From JAFGCL01 sp964492335 (GTDB taxonomy: Bacteria > Chloroflexota > Dehalococcoidia > UBA2247 > RBG-13-53-26), in NCBI GenBank assembly GCA_964492335.1, contig CAZBJX010000024.1, positions 1 through 30,069 on the forward strand: 30,069 nt of DNA, in the 5' to 3' direction. Made by a program: the position numbers and the translations under genes. Below, piece by piece: positions 15,290-23,736 of this stretch. Positions within the stretch are counted from its first letter, which is position 1. Every line of letters starts with the position of its first letter. The notes beneath the pieces were generated by a model. It searched no databases. It saw only the letters and a program-made list of their open reading frames with translations, and had not been told where the DNA came from.

Positions 15290-16066
15290 CTAGGCCCGGA
15301 TGTCCTGGGACGGCCGGCCGTGGAGCATGGTGGTAACGTCGCAGCAGGGCTCAAGGGCCCGCAGGACCTCCCCGGCCACCCGCCGGTGAAGGTGCGGCCG
15401 GTAGAGGCCGATCACCTCCACGTAGCGCGAGCCGATGACCGCCGGCGCCCGGAAGGCGTAGGCCAGGTAGGCGCTGAGCACCTGGGCCACTGAGTCGAAG
15501 GCCCCCCGCGACACCTGCGACCGGTGGGCCCGGATGGCGGCCATCTTGCCCGGCATCTCCCGGTCGATGCCCGCCATGACCGCCTGGTCCGCCGGGTCAG
15601 ACTCCTTTCGGTAGAAGTCGGGCAGGAGCCACACAGCGTACTTGGCCACCAGGGGGCGCGGCCGCACCCCCTCAAGGGCCGCCACCGCCAGGTCATGCGT
15701 TCCCCGGTGGTCCGGGTGCATGTCGGCCCGGACCGGCAGCAGGACGAGGTCGGCCCCGCACTCGGCCAGGACGGACTCCAGTTGCTCGTTGGCCCACTTC
15801 CGCTGGACGCCACTCAGCCGCTCCACCGTGCCGTCCTCCAGCCCCAGATCAAAGAAGCACTTCACGCCCAGCAGGTCGCGCTCCCGCGCGGCCTCCTCCC
15901 TCCTGACCTCTATCAGCCGGTCGGCAGGCATGGAGTCGCTCCCGTGGCGGCCATCGGTCACGTACACGTAGGCGAGGTCCCATCCCCGGGCGGCCAGCTT
16001 CTGCAGTATGCCGCCGACGGCAATGGCGCAGTCGTCGTTGTGCGGCTGGAAACACAGCACTCTCAT
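15290..16066 (-). CDS. PIG-L/LmbE-family deacetylase
   Basis: The 258 residues show the zinc motif PHNDD at 8-12 (the family's usual PHPDD with Asn for Pro), an Ala/Gly-rich turn, and the second zinc motif HPDHRGTH. The family removes acetyl groups from N-acetylglucosaminyl conjugates, for example in bacillithiol or mycothiol synthesis, lipid anchors and antibiotic sugars; the substrate here is unknown. The ATG at 16066 directly precedes the first strand (MRVLCF) and has GGGGTG upstream. Same strand as the MFS exporter above and archease below, so it may be co-transcribed with either. Probably cytoplasmic. Confidence 0.92.
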   Translation of the reverse strand: MRVLCFQPHNDDCAIAVGGILQKLAARGWDLAYVYVTDGRHGSDSMPADRLIEVRREEAARERDLLGVKCFFDLGLEDGTVERLSGVQRKWANEQLESVLAECGADLVLLPVRADMHPDHRGTHDLAVAALEGVRPRPLVAKYAVWLLPDFYRKESDPADQAVMAGIDREMPGKMAAIRAHRSQVSRGAFDSVAQVLSAYLAYAFRAPAVIGSRYVEVIGLYRPHLHRRVAGEVLRALEPCCDVTTMLHGRPSQDIRA

Positions 16067-16108
16067 ACGGACACCCCGCACCTCATGATAGCACGGATAC
16101 CGGCCGGG

Positions 16109-17818
16109 CTACTGCGCGGCAGACGGGCCGTGAGAGCGCCGCAGGGGCACTTCCTTGAGCAGAAGGGTCACTACCCAGGCCACCAGGATGACCACGGTGG
16201 AGATGACAAACACGTCGGTGATGGCAGAGGCCAGGGCCTCCTTGAGCACGGTCATGAACTGCTCCCGGAGCGCGTCACCCTGGTCTCCGAACTGGCCGAA
16301 GATGCCCCGGATCTGCTCCAGGGCTCGCTGGTCCACCAGGGCTGCGGCATTTTCGGCCAGAGTGTCCAGCGTTTCCTGCGGCAGCCGCAGGCCCGCCACG
16401 AACTCGCTCCCGCTGAGGTTGGCGGCGAAGCGGTTGGCCATGACGGAGCCGAACACGGCCAGGCCCACCGCCTGGCCGATGGACTGGAAGAACTGGATCG
16501 ACGAGGTGGCCACCCCCATTATGGAATAGGGCACGGCGTTCTGGACGGCGATGATGAACAGGGGCATGGCTATGCCCAGGCCGACGCCGGTCACCGCCGT
16601 GTTTATCACCGCCCTGGAGTAGCCGGTCTCCGGGGTCATGCGGGACATCATGGCCATGCCCACGGCCAGGACGGTCAGCCCGATGAGGGCCTGGTAGCGG
16701 TAGTGCCCGCCCAGGCGCGAGACGGCCTGCCCCGAAAGCGTGCTGCCCACCACCATCCCCAGCATCATGGGCATGAGAACGACGCCGCTGTTGGTGGCCG
16801 ACTGGCCCAGCACGAACTGGAAGAAGAGCGGGATGAAGATGATCACGCCGAACATCCCCATACCCAGGCTGAAGCGGGCGGCCATCGAGACGGCCACCAC
16901 CCGCTTGCGGAACATGGACAGCGGCAGGATGGGCTCCTCCGCCCGCGACTCCGTCACCACGAAGGCCACCAGGAGCACGGCGGACGCGGCCAGCGACCCG
17001 ATCACATGGGAAGACCCCCAGTCATAGATCCCGCCCCAGGAGAGCCCCAGCACCAGCGAGACCACGGAGAGCACCACCGTGGCTATCCCCGTGTAGTCGA
17101 TGCGGCGCCTGGCGCCGAGGGGCTCGAAGACGGGGAAGAACCGGACGAAGGCCACTATCACCGGGATGCCGATGGGCAGGTTGACATAGAAGATCCAGTG
17201 CCAGGAGATGTGGTCGGTGATGAAGCCCCCCAGGAGCGGGCCGACGATGGAGGAGAAGCCGAAGACGGACATGGTGATCCCCACGTACTTGCCGCGCTCG
17301 CTGGGAGGGAACAGGTCGCCGATGACAATGAAGGCATTGGTCATCATGATCCCGGCGCCGATGCCCTGGAGGCCGCGGAAGAGGATGAGCTGGGTCATGG
17401 TCTGGCTGAGGCCGCAGAGGGCCGACCCGACCAGGAAGATGACGATCCCGACGATGTAGAACCACTTGCGGCCGTACATGTCCGTCAGCCGGCCGACGAC
17501 GGGCACCATGGCCGTCGAGGTCAGCAGATAGGCGGTGGCCACCCAGGTGTAGTGCTCGAAGCCCTTGAGATCGGCGATGATGCGGGGGAGCGCGGTGCCC
17601 ACTATGCTCTGGTCCAGGGAGCTCAGGAACATGGCCAGAAGCACGCCGCCGAGGGTGATGAAGACCTGGCGGCGGCTGAACTGCCGGCCGCCGCCAGGCC
17701 CGAGGGCGGACACCGCACTGCCCGGCCTGCCGGTACCGGGCGGGACATCTTCACGGCGAGGGGGCTTGCTGCTCATACGATCGGTAAAGGCGCGCACCCG
17801 GCTCCGGCGACTGATCAT
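16109..17818 (-). CDS. MFS drug exporter, DHA2 (EmrB/QacA-like, 14-helix) family
   Basis: A 569-residue proton-coupled transporter. After a polar N-terminus of about 50 residues the first helix carries SLDQSIVGTALPRI, the DHA2 motif D region. Motif A is GRLTDMYGRK, motif B is LILFRGLQGIGAG, and motif C lies in SSIVGPLLGGFI. Helix count by eye is 14. The last stretch is a long loop plus one more helix and a short basic tail. Substrates of the family are diverse drugs and metabolites. The first ATG (17818) lacks a clear ribosome-binding site; ATG 17776, 14 codons in, is an alternative start. It is the first gene of a minus-strand run with LmbE, archease and rtcB. Confidence 0.93.
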   Translation of the reverse strand: MISRRSRVRAFTDRMSSKPPRREDVPPGTGRPGSAVSALGPGGGRQFSRRQVFITLGGVLLAMFLSSLDQSIVGTALPRIIADLKGFEHYTWVATAYLLTSTAMVPVVGRLTDMYGRKWFYIVGIVIFLVGSALCGLSQTMTQLILFRGLQGIGAGIMMTNAFIVIGDLFPPSERGKYVGITMSVFGFSSIVGPLLGGFITDHISWHWIFYVNLPIGIPVIVAFVRFFPVFEPLGARRRIDYTGIATVVLSVVSLVLGLSWGGIYDWGSSHVIGSLAASAVLLVAFVVTESRAEEPILPLSMFRKRVVAVSMAARFSLGMGMFGVIIFIPLFFQFVLGQSATNSGVVLMPMMLGMVVGSTLSGQAVSRLGGHYRYQALIGLTVLAVGMAMMSRMTPETGYSRAVINTAVTGVGLGIAMPLFIIAVQNAVPYSIMGVATSSIQFFQSIGQAVGLAVFGSVMANRFAANLSGSEFVAGLRLPQETLDTLAENAAALVDQRALEQIRGIFGQFGDQGDALREQFMTVLKEALASAITDVFVISTVVILVAWVVTLLLKEVPLRRSHGPSAAQ

Positions 17819-17895
17819 CCGGGAGGGGGTCTCCGGCCTGGTTCTTCAGTATACGCCGGGCCGAGACGGCGCGGCAAACCCCCTTCGGGGCAGCC

Positions 17896-17924
17896 TTGTG
17901 AAGGCCCCGGCCTGTCGCTATAAT
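17896..17924 (+). promoter_or_regulatory. guaA promoter giving a leaderless transcript
   Basis: TTGTGA (17896-17901), a 17-bp spacer and a perfect TATAAT (17919-17924). Transcription should begin near 17931, one to three bases before the guaA ATG at 17933, so the mRNA would be leaderless. No Shine-Dalgarno is present. Confidence 0.75.
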
Positions 17925-17932
17925 CTAGGGGC

Positions 17933-19645
17933 ATGACGGCACCGGAGTCAGGCCAGCCCCCGCCGGACATCCCCAAAGTCACGGAAACGGCCGCCACCGA
18001 TCACAGGGTGGCCACCAGTGACGACGTCGAGGTCTCCACCTACCTCGAGATCGCCAGGGAGAAGAGCGGCGACCGCCCCGTGCCCCAGAAGGGCGTGGCC
18101 CCCGGGGCCGAGCGCGACGCCGTTGTCATCTTCGACTTCGGCTCCCCATACAGCATGTTCATCGCCAGAAGGGTGCGCGAGTGCCAGGTGTACTGCGAGA
18201 TCGTGCCCCATGACACACCCTGGTCCAGGATCTCCGGGCTGAAGCCCAAGGGCTTCATACTCTCCGGCGGCGCGGCCAGCGTGTGCGACGCCGGGGCCCC
18301 CCTGGCCCCTGCCTACGTCTTCGAGGCCGGCCTGCCCGTGCTGGGCATCTGCTACGGGATGCACGCCATGGCCCGCCAGCTGGGCGGGACGGTGGTCCGG
18401 CAGTCCCCCCGCGAGCACGGCCAGGCCTCCCTCCACCTGTCCATGGACTCAGCGCTCCTGGAGTATCTCCCCTTCTCGATGCCGGTCTGGATGAGTCACG
18501 GCGACCGGGTGGCCCGGATGCCTCCCGGCTTCGCTTCGCTGGCATACACCGACATCTGCCCCACGGCCGTGATGGGAAACGGCCAGGGCTTCTTCGGGCT
18601 GCAGTTCCACCCGGAGGTGGCCCAGACGCCGGACGGCAGGACGATACTCAAGAACTTCCTCTTCAACGTGTGCGGCTGCCAGGGCAACTGGACGGTCAAC
18701 AACTTCATCGATGAGAGCATCGAGAAGATCCGGGACCAGGTGGGCGCGGGGCGGGTCATCTGCGCCCTCTCCGGAGGAGTCGACTCCGCGGTGGCCGCCA
18801 CGCTGATCCACCGGGCGGTGGGCGACCAGCTGACCTGCATCTTCGTGAACAACGGCCTCCTGCGCCGCGAGGAGCCGGAGCGCATCCTCGACGCCTTCCA
18901 GAGGAACCTGAAGATGAACGTGGTCCATGTCGACGCCACCGACCGGTTCCTGGGCAAGCTCTCCGGCGTCATCGACCCCGAGAAGAAGCGCCATGTGGTG
19001 GGCGAGGAGTTCATCCGCATCTTCGAGGAGGAGGCGGCCAAGATCGGCAAGGTGGACTTCCTGGCGCAGGGCACCCTGTACCCGGACGTGATCGAGAGCA
19101 TCTCGCCGGACCTCAAGGCGTCAGCCCGGATCAAGTCGCACCACAACGTGGGCGGCCTGCCGGCCAGGATGGTGCTCAAGCTGCTGGAGCCGCTGCGCTT
19201 CCTGTTCAAGGACGAAGTGAGGCGGGTGGGGCAGGCCCTGGGCCTGCCCGAGGACGTGATCAACCGGCAGCCCTTCCCCGGGCCCGGGCTGTCAGTGCGG
19301 GTCATCGGGGAGGTCACCAGGGAGCGACTGGAGATCCTGCGGGCGGCCGACTGGATCGTCATGAGCGAGATCAAGAACGCCGACCTCTACCGCCAGTTGT
19401 GGCAGAGCTTCGCGGTGCTGACCAATGTCCAGAGCGTGGGCGTGATGGGCGACTACCGCACCTACGGCTACCTGGTGGCGGTGCGGGCGGTGACCAGCGA
19501 GGATGCCATGGCCGCCGACTGGGCCCGCCTGTCCTACGACATGCTGGCGCAGATCTCCAACCGCATCGTAAACGAGGTCCCGGCCGTGAACCGGGTGGTC
19601 TACGACATCTCATCGAAGCCGCCGGCCACCATCGAGTGGGAGTGA
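17933..19645 (+). CDS. guaA: GMP synthase (glutamine-hydrolysing)
   Basis: At 570 residues this converts XMP to GMP. The class I glutamine amidotransferase domain (about 62-250) has nucleophile Cys140 in GICYGMH and the His226/Glu228 pair in FHPEV. The ATP-pyrophosphatase domain follows with SGGVDS (280-285), and the C-terminal dimerisation domain with PFPGPGL ends in the conserved TIEWE. Two oddities: about 60 polar, proline- and charge-rich residues precede the amidotransferase domain, and the usual DFGSQY reads DFGSPY. The promoter ends just before this ATG, which supports the extended start, although a GTG nearer the domain could be used. First gene of the long plus-strand series with purD, purE and purB further on. 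Confidence 0.95.
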   Translation: MTAPESGQPPPDIPKVTETAATDHRVATSDDVEVSTYLEIAREKSGDRPVPQKGVAPGAERDAVVIFDFGSPYSMFIARRVRECQVYCEIVPHDTPWSRISGLKPKGFILSGGAASVCDAGAPLAPAYVFEAGLPVLGICYGMHAMARQLGGTVVRQSPREHGQASLHLSMDSALLEYLPFSMPVWMSHGDRVARMPPGFASLAYTDICPTAVMGNGQGFFGLQFHPEVAQTPDGRTILKNFLFNVCGCQGNWTVNNFIDESIEKIRDQVGAGRVICALSGGVDSAVAATLIHRAVGDQLTCIFVNNGLLRREEPERILDAFQRNLKMNVVHVDATDRFLGKLSGVIDPEKKRHVVGEEFIRIFEEEAAKIGKVDFLAQGTLYPDVIESISPDLKASARIKSHHNVGGLPARMVLKLLEPLRFLFKDEVRRVGQALGLPEDVINRQPFPGPGLSVRVIGEVTRERLEILRAADWIVMSEIKNADLYRQLWQSFAVLTNVQSVGVMGDYRTYGYLVAVRAVTSEDAMAADWARLSYDMLAQISNRIVNEVPAVNRVVYDISSKPPATIEWE

Positions 19646-19688
19646 GGCGGGCGGGAGCGCGCCCGGGCCGGTCAAGCTGATCCAGGAC

Positions 19689-21092
19689 ATGGAGGCCATC
19701 GACAGGCTGCTTAACCCCCGGAGCATCGCCGTGGTGGGGTCGCTCCGTGAGGCCCGCTTCGGCGGCCACGTCACCACGGGCCACCTGCTGCGCTTCGGGT
19801 TCGCCGGCCGCATCTACCCGGTCAACCCCCAGTATCGGGAGGTCCTGGGTTTGCCGGTATACCCCAGCGTCAGGGACATCCCGGAGCCGGTGGACCTGGT
19901 GGTCACCATGGCCGGAGCCCCGGCGGTGCCGGCCATCATCGAGGACTCGGTGCGCAACGGGGCCCGGGCGGCCATCATCGTCTCCGACGGCTTCGGCGAG
20001 AGGAGCGAGGATGGGAAGAGGCTGCAGCAGGAGGTGGACCGGGCCGCCCGGGCCGGCGGGCTGCGCCTCCTGGGCCCCAACACCATCGGCGTGGCCAACC
20101 CGGCCATCGGGCTGATAACCACGCCCTACCGGGTGACCTACGACCGGATGATCGCCGGCGGCATCGCGCTCTGCGCCCAGACCGGGCTCATCGGCCCGCA
20201 GAACATGCCGCTGGCGGAAACCCACTACGGCCTGAGCAAGATGTGCGACTTCGGCAACAAGTGCGACATCGACGAGACCGACCTCCTCGACTATCTGGCC
20301 GATGACCCGGACACCAGGGTGATCGCCATGCACCTGGAGGCGATACGCCGGGGCCGGCTCTTTCTGGAAAAGGCAAAGGCCGCCGCCGCACGCAAGCCGG
20401 TCATTGCCCTCAAGCCCGGCAGGGGCCGGGAGAGCCGGAAGGCCATGGCTTCCCACACCGGCTCCCTGGCGGGGGAGGACCATGTCTACGATGCCGCCTT
20501 CAGGCAGGCCGGCGTCATCAGGGTGGACAGCTTCCGGGAGCTCATCGATATCCCCAGGATCTTCGCCACTCAGCCCCTGCCGCGGGGCCGCCGGCTGGCC
20601 ATAGTCACCATCTCCGGCGGGGCGGGGGTGATGGGCATCGACGTCGCCACGGCGCACGGCCTGGCCCTGGCCCGGCTCTCGCCGGCCACCCTGGAGAAGC
20701 TGGCCGCCATCGCCCCGGTGCTGGCGGGCAACCCCGTCGACCTGGGGCCGGGGTTGCCCGCCTACCAGGTGCCCGGGGGGATCGCCAGCCGGTTCCCGGC
20801 CATGATCGAGGCCATACTCGATGACGGCAACGTCGACTGCCTGGCCATAGCCTGCCCCTGGGGCGTGCGCGGGAAGATCGCCGAGGTATTCGGGCCGATG
20901 GTCAGACGGCAGGCGAAGACCATGGCCGCGTGGGTGGCCGGCCCCAGCCTGGCCATGGCCCAGGAGATGAACCGCGAGTTCGAGACCATTGGGCTGCCGG
21001 CCTACCCCGACGGGGATGCGGCCATCAAGGCCCTGGCGGTGGCCGTGCGGTACGCCGGCATCAGGGCCGCGCTCCGCGCATCACCGCCATGA
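19689..21092 (+). CDS. ADP-forming acyl-CoA synthetase alpha subunit (CoA-ligase domains only)
   Basis: The 467 residues consist of an N-terminal Rossmann CoA-binding domain (NPRSIAVVGS, IYPVNPQY) and two succinyl-CoA-synthetase-like ligase domains. His256, in SHTGSLAG, is the expected phosphohistidine. This is the alpha half of NDP-forming acetate/acyl-CoA ligases, which conserve energy by making ATP from an acyl-CoA. The ATP-grasp beta half is neither fused nor next door, so it must be encoded elsewhere or the protein has another role. The gene begins 43 bp after guaA on the same strand; no strong ribosome-binding site is evident before ATG 19689. The acyl substrate is unknown. Confidence 0.88.
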   Translation: MEAIDRLLNPRSIAVVGSLREARFGGHVTTGHLLRFGFAGRIYPVNPQYREVLGLPVYPSVRDIPEPVDLVVTMAGAPAVPAIIEDSVRNGARAAIIVSDGFGERSEDGKRLQQEVDRAARAGGLRLLGPNTIGVANPAIGLITTPYRVTYDRMIAGGIALCAQTGLIGPQNMPLAETHYGLSKMCDFGNKCDIDETDLLDYLADDPDTRVIAMHLEAIRRGRLFLEKAKAAAARKPVIALKPGRGRESRKAMASHTGSLAGEDHVYDAAFRQAGVIRVDSFRELIDIPRIFATQPLPRGRRLAIVTISGGAGVMGIDVATAHGLALARLSPATLEKLAAIAPVLAGNPVDLGPGLPAYQVPGGIASRFPAMIEAILDDGNVDCLAIACPWGVRGKIAEVFGPMVRRQAKTMAAWVAGPSLAMAQEMNREFETIGLPAYPDGDAAIKALAVAVRYAGIRAALRASPP

Positions 21093-21171
21093 TAGAGGGA
21101 CGCCGCCGGGGGAGGCGGCCCCACGAAAGAGAAGCACTGCAGGCCGCAGCCGGCCTGAGGGAGGTATCGGC

Positions 21172-22431
21172 ATGAACGTGATGATCATCGGCAGCGGCGC
21201 GCGCGAGCACACGCTGGCATGGAAGATCGGGCAGAGCCCCGGAGTGAAAGGGATCTTCGCCGCCCCGGGCAACGCGGGCACGGCGGGCATCGCCCGCAAC
21301 CTGGACATAGCAGCCAGCGACCTCGAGGCCCTGGCCGCGGCCGCCGCAGAGCACAGGGTGGACCTGACCGTGGTCGGTCCCGAGGCGCCCCTGGCCGCCG
21401 GCATCGTGGACCTGTTCCGGGAACGGGGGCTGGGCGTGTTCGGCCCCACGAAGGCGGCGGCCGAGATCGAGGCCAGCAAGGTCTTCTCCAGGGAAATCAT
21501 GCGCAAGTACGGGGTCCCCTGCGCCCGGGGAGAGGTCTTCTCCTCCTATTCCCAGGCCAGGGATTATGTCAATTCCACGCCGCCCCCAATGGTCATCAAG
21601 GCCGATGGGCTGGCCGCCGGCAAAGGCGTGACCGTGGCCGCCACCAGGGAACAGGCCCTGGAGGCGCTGTCCGACGCCATGGAGAAGAAGACGCTGGGCC
21701 AGGCCGGGGACCGGGTCATCGTGGAGGAGTGCCTCGAGGGCAGGGAGGTCAGCCTGCTGGCCTTCACCGACGGACAGAGCGTCAGCCCCATGGTGCCCGC
21801 CTGCGATTACAAGCGGGTGTTCGATGATGACCGGGGCCCCAACACCGGCGGCATGGGGAGCTACAGCCCGCCCGGGTTCTTCAGCCGGGAGATGGCCGGG
21901 GAGGCCGTGCGCACCGTCCTCGAGCCCACCGTCCGCGCCATGGCCCGGGAGGGGAGGCCGTACCAGGGCGTGCTCTACGCCGGGCTGATGATCACCGCGG
22001 CCGGCATCAAGGTGCTGGAGTTCAATGCCAGGTTCGGAGACCCGGAGACCCAGGTGATGCTGCCGCGGCTCAAGACCGACCTGGTGGAAATCATGCTGGC
22101 CGTGGCCCGCGGCCAGCTGGGCGGCATGAGCATCGAGTGGAGCCCCGACCCCTGCGTGGGCGTGGTAATGGCCTCGGGGGGCTACCCCGGCCGCTACCGC
22201 ACCGGCGCGCCCATCAGCGGCCTGGACAGGGTGGCCGGCGACGTCCTGGTCTTCCACGCCGGGACCGCCCTTGAAGGCGGCATCGTCACCAGCGGCGGCC
22301 GGGTGCTCACCGTGGCGGCCTGCGGCAGCAGCATCGCCGAAGCCCGTTCGAAGGTCTATGCCATCATCCCCCGCATCGAGTTCGAAGACTGCCACTACCG
22401 CCGGGACATCGCCGCCCGGGAGATCGCCTGA
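21172..22431 (+). CDS. purD: Phosphoribosylamine-glycine ligase
   Basis: A 419-residue ATP-grasp enzyme for the second step of de novo purine synthesis. It begins MNVMIIGSGAREH, the family's nucleotide-fold start, and has KADGLAAGKGV in the ATP-grasp region, NTGGMGSYSP and the metal/ATP motif EFNARFGDPETQ. Length is standard. The frame is open back to 20989, but ATG 21172 is preceded by GAGGGAGG (21157-21164) and matches the family start. A perfect 16-bp GC palindrome follows the stop. Confidence 0.97.
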   Translation: MNVMIIGSGAREHTLAWKIGQSPGVKGIFAAPGNAGTAGIARNLDIAASDLEALAAAAAEHRVDLTVVGPEAPLAAGIVDLFRERGLGVFGPTKAAAEIEASKVFSREIMRKYGVPCARGEVFSSYSQARDYVNSTPPPMVIKADGLAAGKGVTVAATREQALEALSDAMEKKTLGQAGDRVIVEECLEGREVSLLAFTDGQSVSPMVPACDYKRVFDDDRGPNTGGMGSYSPPGFFSREMAGEAVRTVLEPTVRAMAREGRPYQGVLYAGLMITAAGIKVLEFNARFGDPETQVMLPRLKTDLVEIMLAVARGQLGGMSIEWSPDPCVGVVMASGGYPGRYRTGAPISGLDRVAGDVLVFHAGTALEGGIVTSGGRVLTVAACGSSIAEARSKVYAIIPRIEFEDCHYRRDIAAREIA

Positions 22432-22433
22432 AG

Positions 22434-22449
22434 GCGCCGCCGGCGGCGC
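22434..22449. repeat. Perfect 16-bp GC palindrome after purD
   Basis: GCGCCGCCGGCGGCGC (22434-22449) is fully self-complementary and begins 3 bp after the purD stop. It could form a terminator-like stem, but it has essentially no loop and no T-tract follows. Confidence 0.5.
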
Positions 22450-22487
22450 AGGGGAGCGCACCGGGGGGTCCCGGCCCGCAGCGCACG

Positions 22488-22517
22488 TTGCGCCCGGGCC
22501 GGGGGTTGGGCTACGCT
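22488..22517 (+). promoter_or_regulatory. Weak candidate promoter of the tsa operon
   Basis: TTGCGC (22488-22493) and TACGCT (22512-22517) are 18 bp apart just before tsaE. Predicted transcription starts about four bases upstream of the ATG at 22528, and no Shine-Dalgarno is present, so tsaE may have a leaderless or near-leaderless start. The elements match consensus poorly. Confidence 0.3.
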
Positions 22518-22527
22518 TTGATTAGCA

Positions 22528-23019
22528 ATGGCCAGAACGGAAGCGCAAGCCTGCCTGTCCCTGATCACCCGCGGCCCGGGGGCCACGCGGGAGCTGGGGT
22601 TCAGCATCGGTAAGCAGCTCCGGCCAGGCAGCGTCGTCGCCCTCATCGGGGAGCTGGGCTGCGGCAAGACGTGCTTCGCCGCCGGGCTCTGCACGGGGCT
22701 GGGCATACCCCGCAGGCAGGTCAACAGCCCCACCTTCGCCTTCGTCAACGAGTACCGGGGCCGGTTCCTGGTCCTCCACCTGGACCTGTACCGCATCGAC
22801 GGAGTGCCGGCCGGCCTGGATGTGGGGATCATGGACTACCTGTCCAGGGCCGAGCGGGGCGCAGCCATCATCGAATGGGCGGACCGGGTGCTGCCGCTGC
22901 TGCCCGATGACCGGCTCCTGGTGGAGTTCGAGGTCCTCTCGCCCCTCAGGCGCCGCCTGGTCCTCTCCGCCCGCGGGCGCCGGTTCGCCCGCCTGCTGCG
23001 GGAACTGGAGATCGGATGA
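22528..23019 (+). CDS. tsaE: tRNA t6A biosynthesis ATPase TsaE
   Basis: This 163-residue P-loop ATPase has Walker A GELGCGKT (41-48) and the TsaE-specific SPTFAFVNEY and HLDLYRID motifs, followed by IIEWADRVLPLLP. It binds the TsaB-TsaD complex and drives turnover of threonylcarbamoyl transfer to A37 of ANN-decoding tRNAs. First of four tsa genes; its stop overlaps the tsaB start (ATGA, 23016-23019). Confidence 0.95.
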   Translation: MARTEAQACLSLITRGPGATRELGFSIGKQLRPGSVVALIGELGCGKTCFAAGLCTGLGIPRRQVNSPTFAFVNEYRGRFLVLHLDLYRIDGVPAGLDVGIMDYLSRAERGAAIIEWADRVLPLLPDDRLLVEFEVLSPLRRRLVLSARGRRFARLLRELEIG

Positions 23020-23720
23020 AGATACTGGGGTTCGACACGGCCGCCCCCACCAACACCATCGGGCTGGTCGATGACGGCCGGCTGCTGGCAGAGCATGCCT
23101 GGGAGGCCAGGGACAACTCGCTGCAGAGGATCGTGCTCAATATCGACCTGGTGCTCAAGCGGGCGGGCGTGGCCCCGGGGGACGTCGACGGCCTGGCCGT
23201 GGGCATCGGGCCCGGGTCCTGGACCGGGGGCAAGGTCGGCGTGACGGTGGGCAAGACCCTGGCCTACGCCATGGACAGGCCCATCTGCGGGGTGACCTCG
23301 TTTGAGGCCCTGGCCTATCAGAGCCGCGGCAGCACCCTGCAGCTCTGCCCGCTGGTGGCCGCCGGCCGGGACACCATCTATGCGGCCTTCTTCCGGGCGG
23401 GCGCCGGGGCCCTGGTGCGGGCCGGCGACTACTATGTGGGCGCCATCGAGGGCCTGGCGGCCCTGGTGAGGGAGCCGACGCTCTTCCTGGGGAAGCCGGC
23501 CCACGTCCACCGCCAGGCCCTGGCCGGGGCGCTGGGCCCGCTGGCGGCCTTCGGCAGCCCGTCCGATTCCCCGGCCGGCAGCGCCTTCGCCTGGCTGGCC
23601 CTGCCCCGCCTGCGGCAGGGCGCGGGCGACGACCCCCTCTCGCTGGCGCCGCTGTACCTGACGGAGTACCTGGCGCAGGCGCTGCTCAAGCGCCGGCCGG
23701 ACCGGGAGACGCGGGGCTGA
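23016..23720 (+). CDS. tsaB: t6A complex subunit TsaB
   Basis: A 234-residue ASKHA-fold paralogue of TsaD. It has the N-terminal ILGFDTA strand, SLQR in place of the usual SExL-type segment, and the family motif GIGPGSWTGGKVGV (canonical GPGSFTGLRIG). It is the scaffold on which TsaD and TsaE assemble and is not itself catalytic. Overlaps tsaE by four bases and is separated from tsaD by 16 bp. rimI, often fused to or next to tsaB, is absent. Confidence 0.94.
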   Translation: MKILGFDTAAPTNTIGLVDDGRLLAEHAWEARDNSLQRIVLNIDLVLKRAGVAPGDVDGLAVGIGPGSWTGGKVGVTVGKTLAYAMDRPICGVTSFEALAYQSRGSTLQLCPLVAAGRDTIYAAFFRAGAGALVRAGDYYVGAIEGLAALVREPTLFLGKPAHVHRQALAGALGPLAAFGSPSDSPAGSAFAWLALPRLRQGAGDDPLSLAPLYLTEYLAQALLKRRPDRETRG

Positions 23721-23736
23721 TCATGGCGGGGGCCGC

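Noticed and set aside
15524..17923. 799-codon open frame on the plus strand opposite LmbE and the MFS exporter
   Set aside because: Low-complexity His/Gly/Asp-rich translation without domains; it is antisense to two clear genes.
19371..20657. Minus-strand open frame across the guaA end and the acyl-CoA synthetase gene
   Set aside because: Antisense shadow; no motif or ribosome-binding site.
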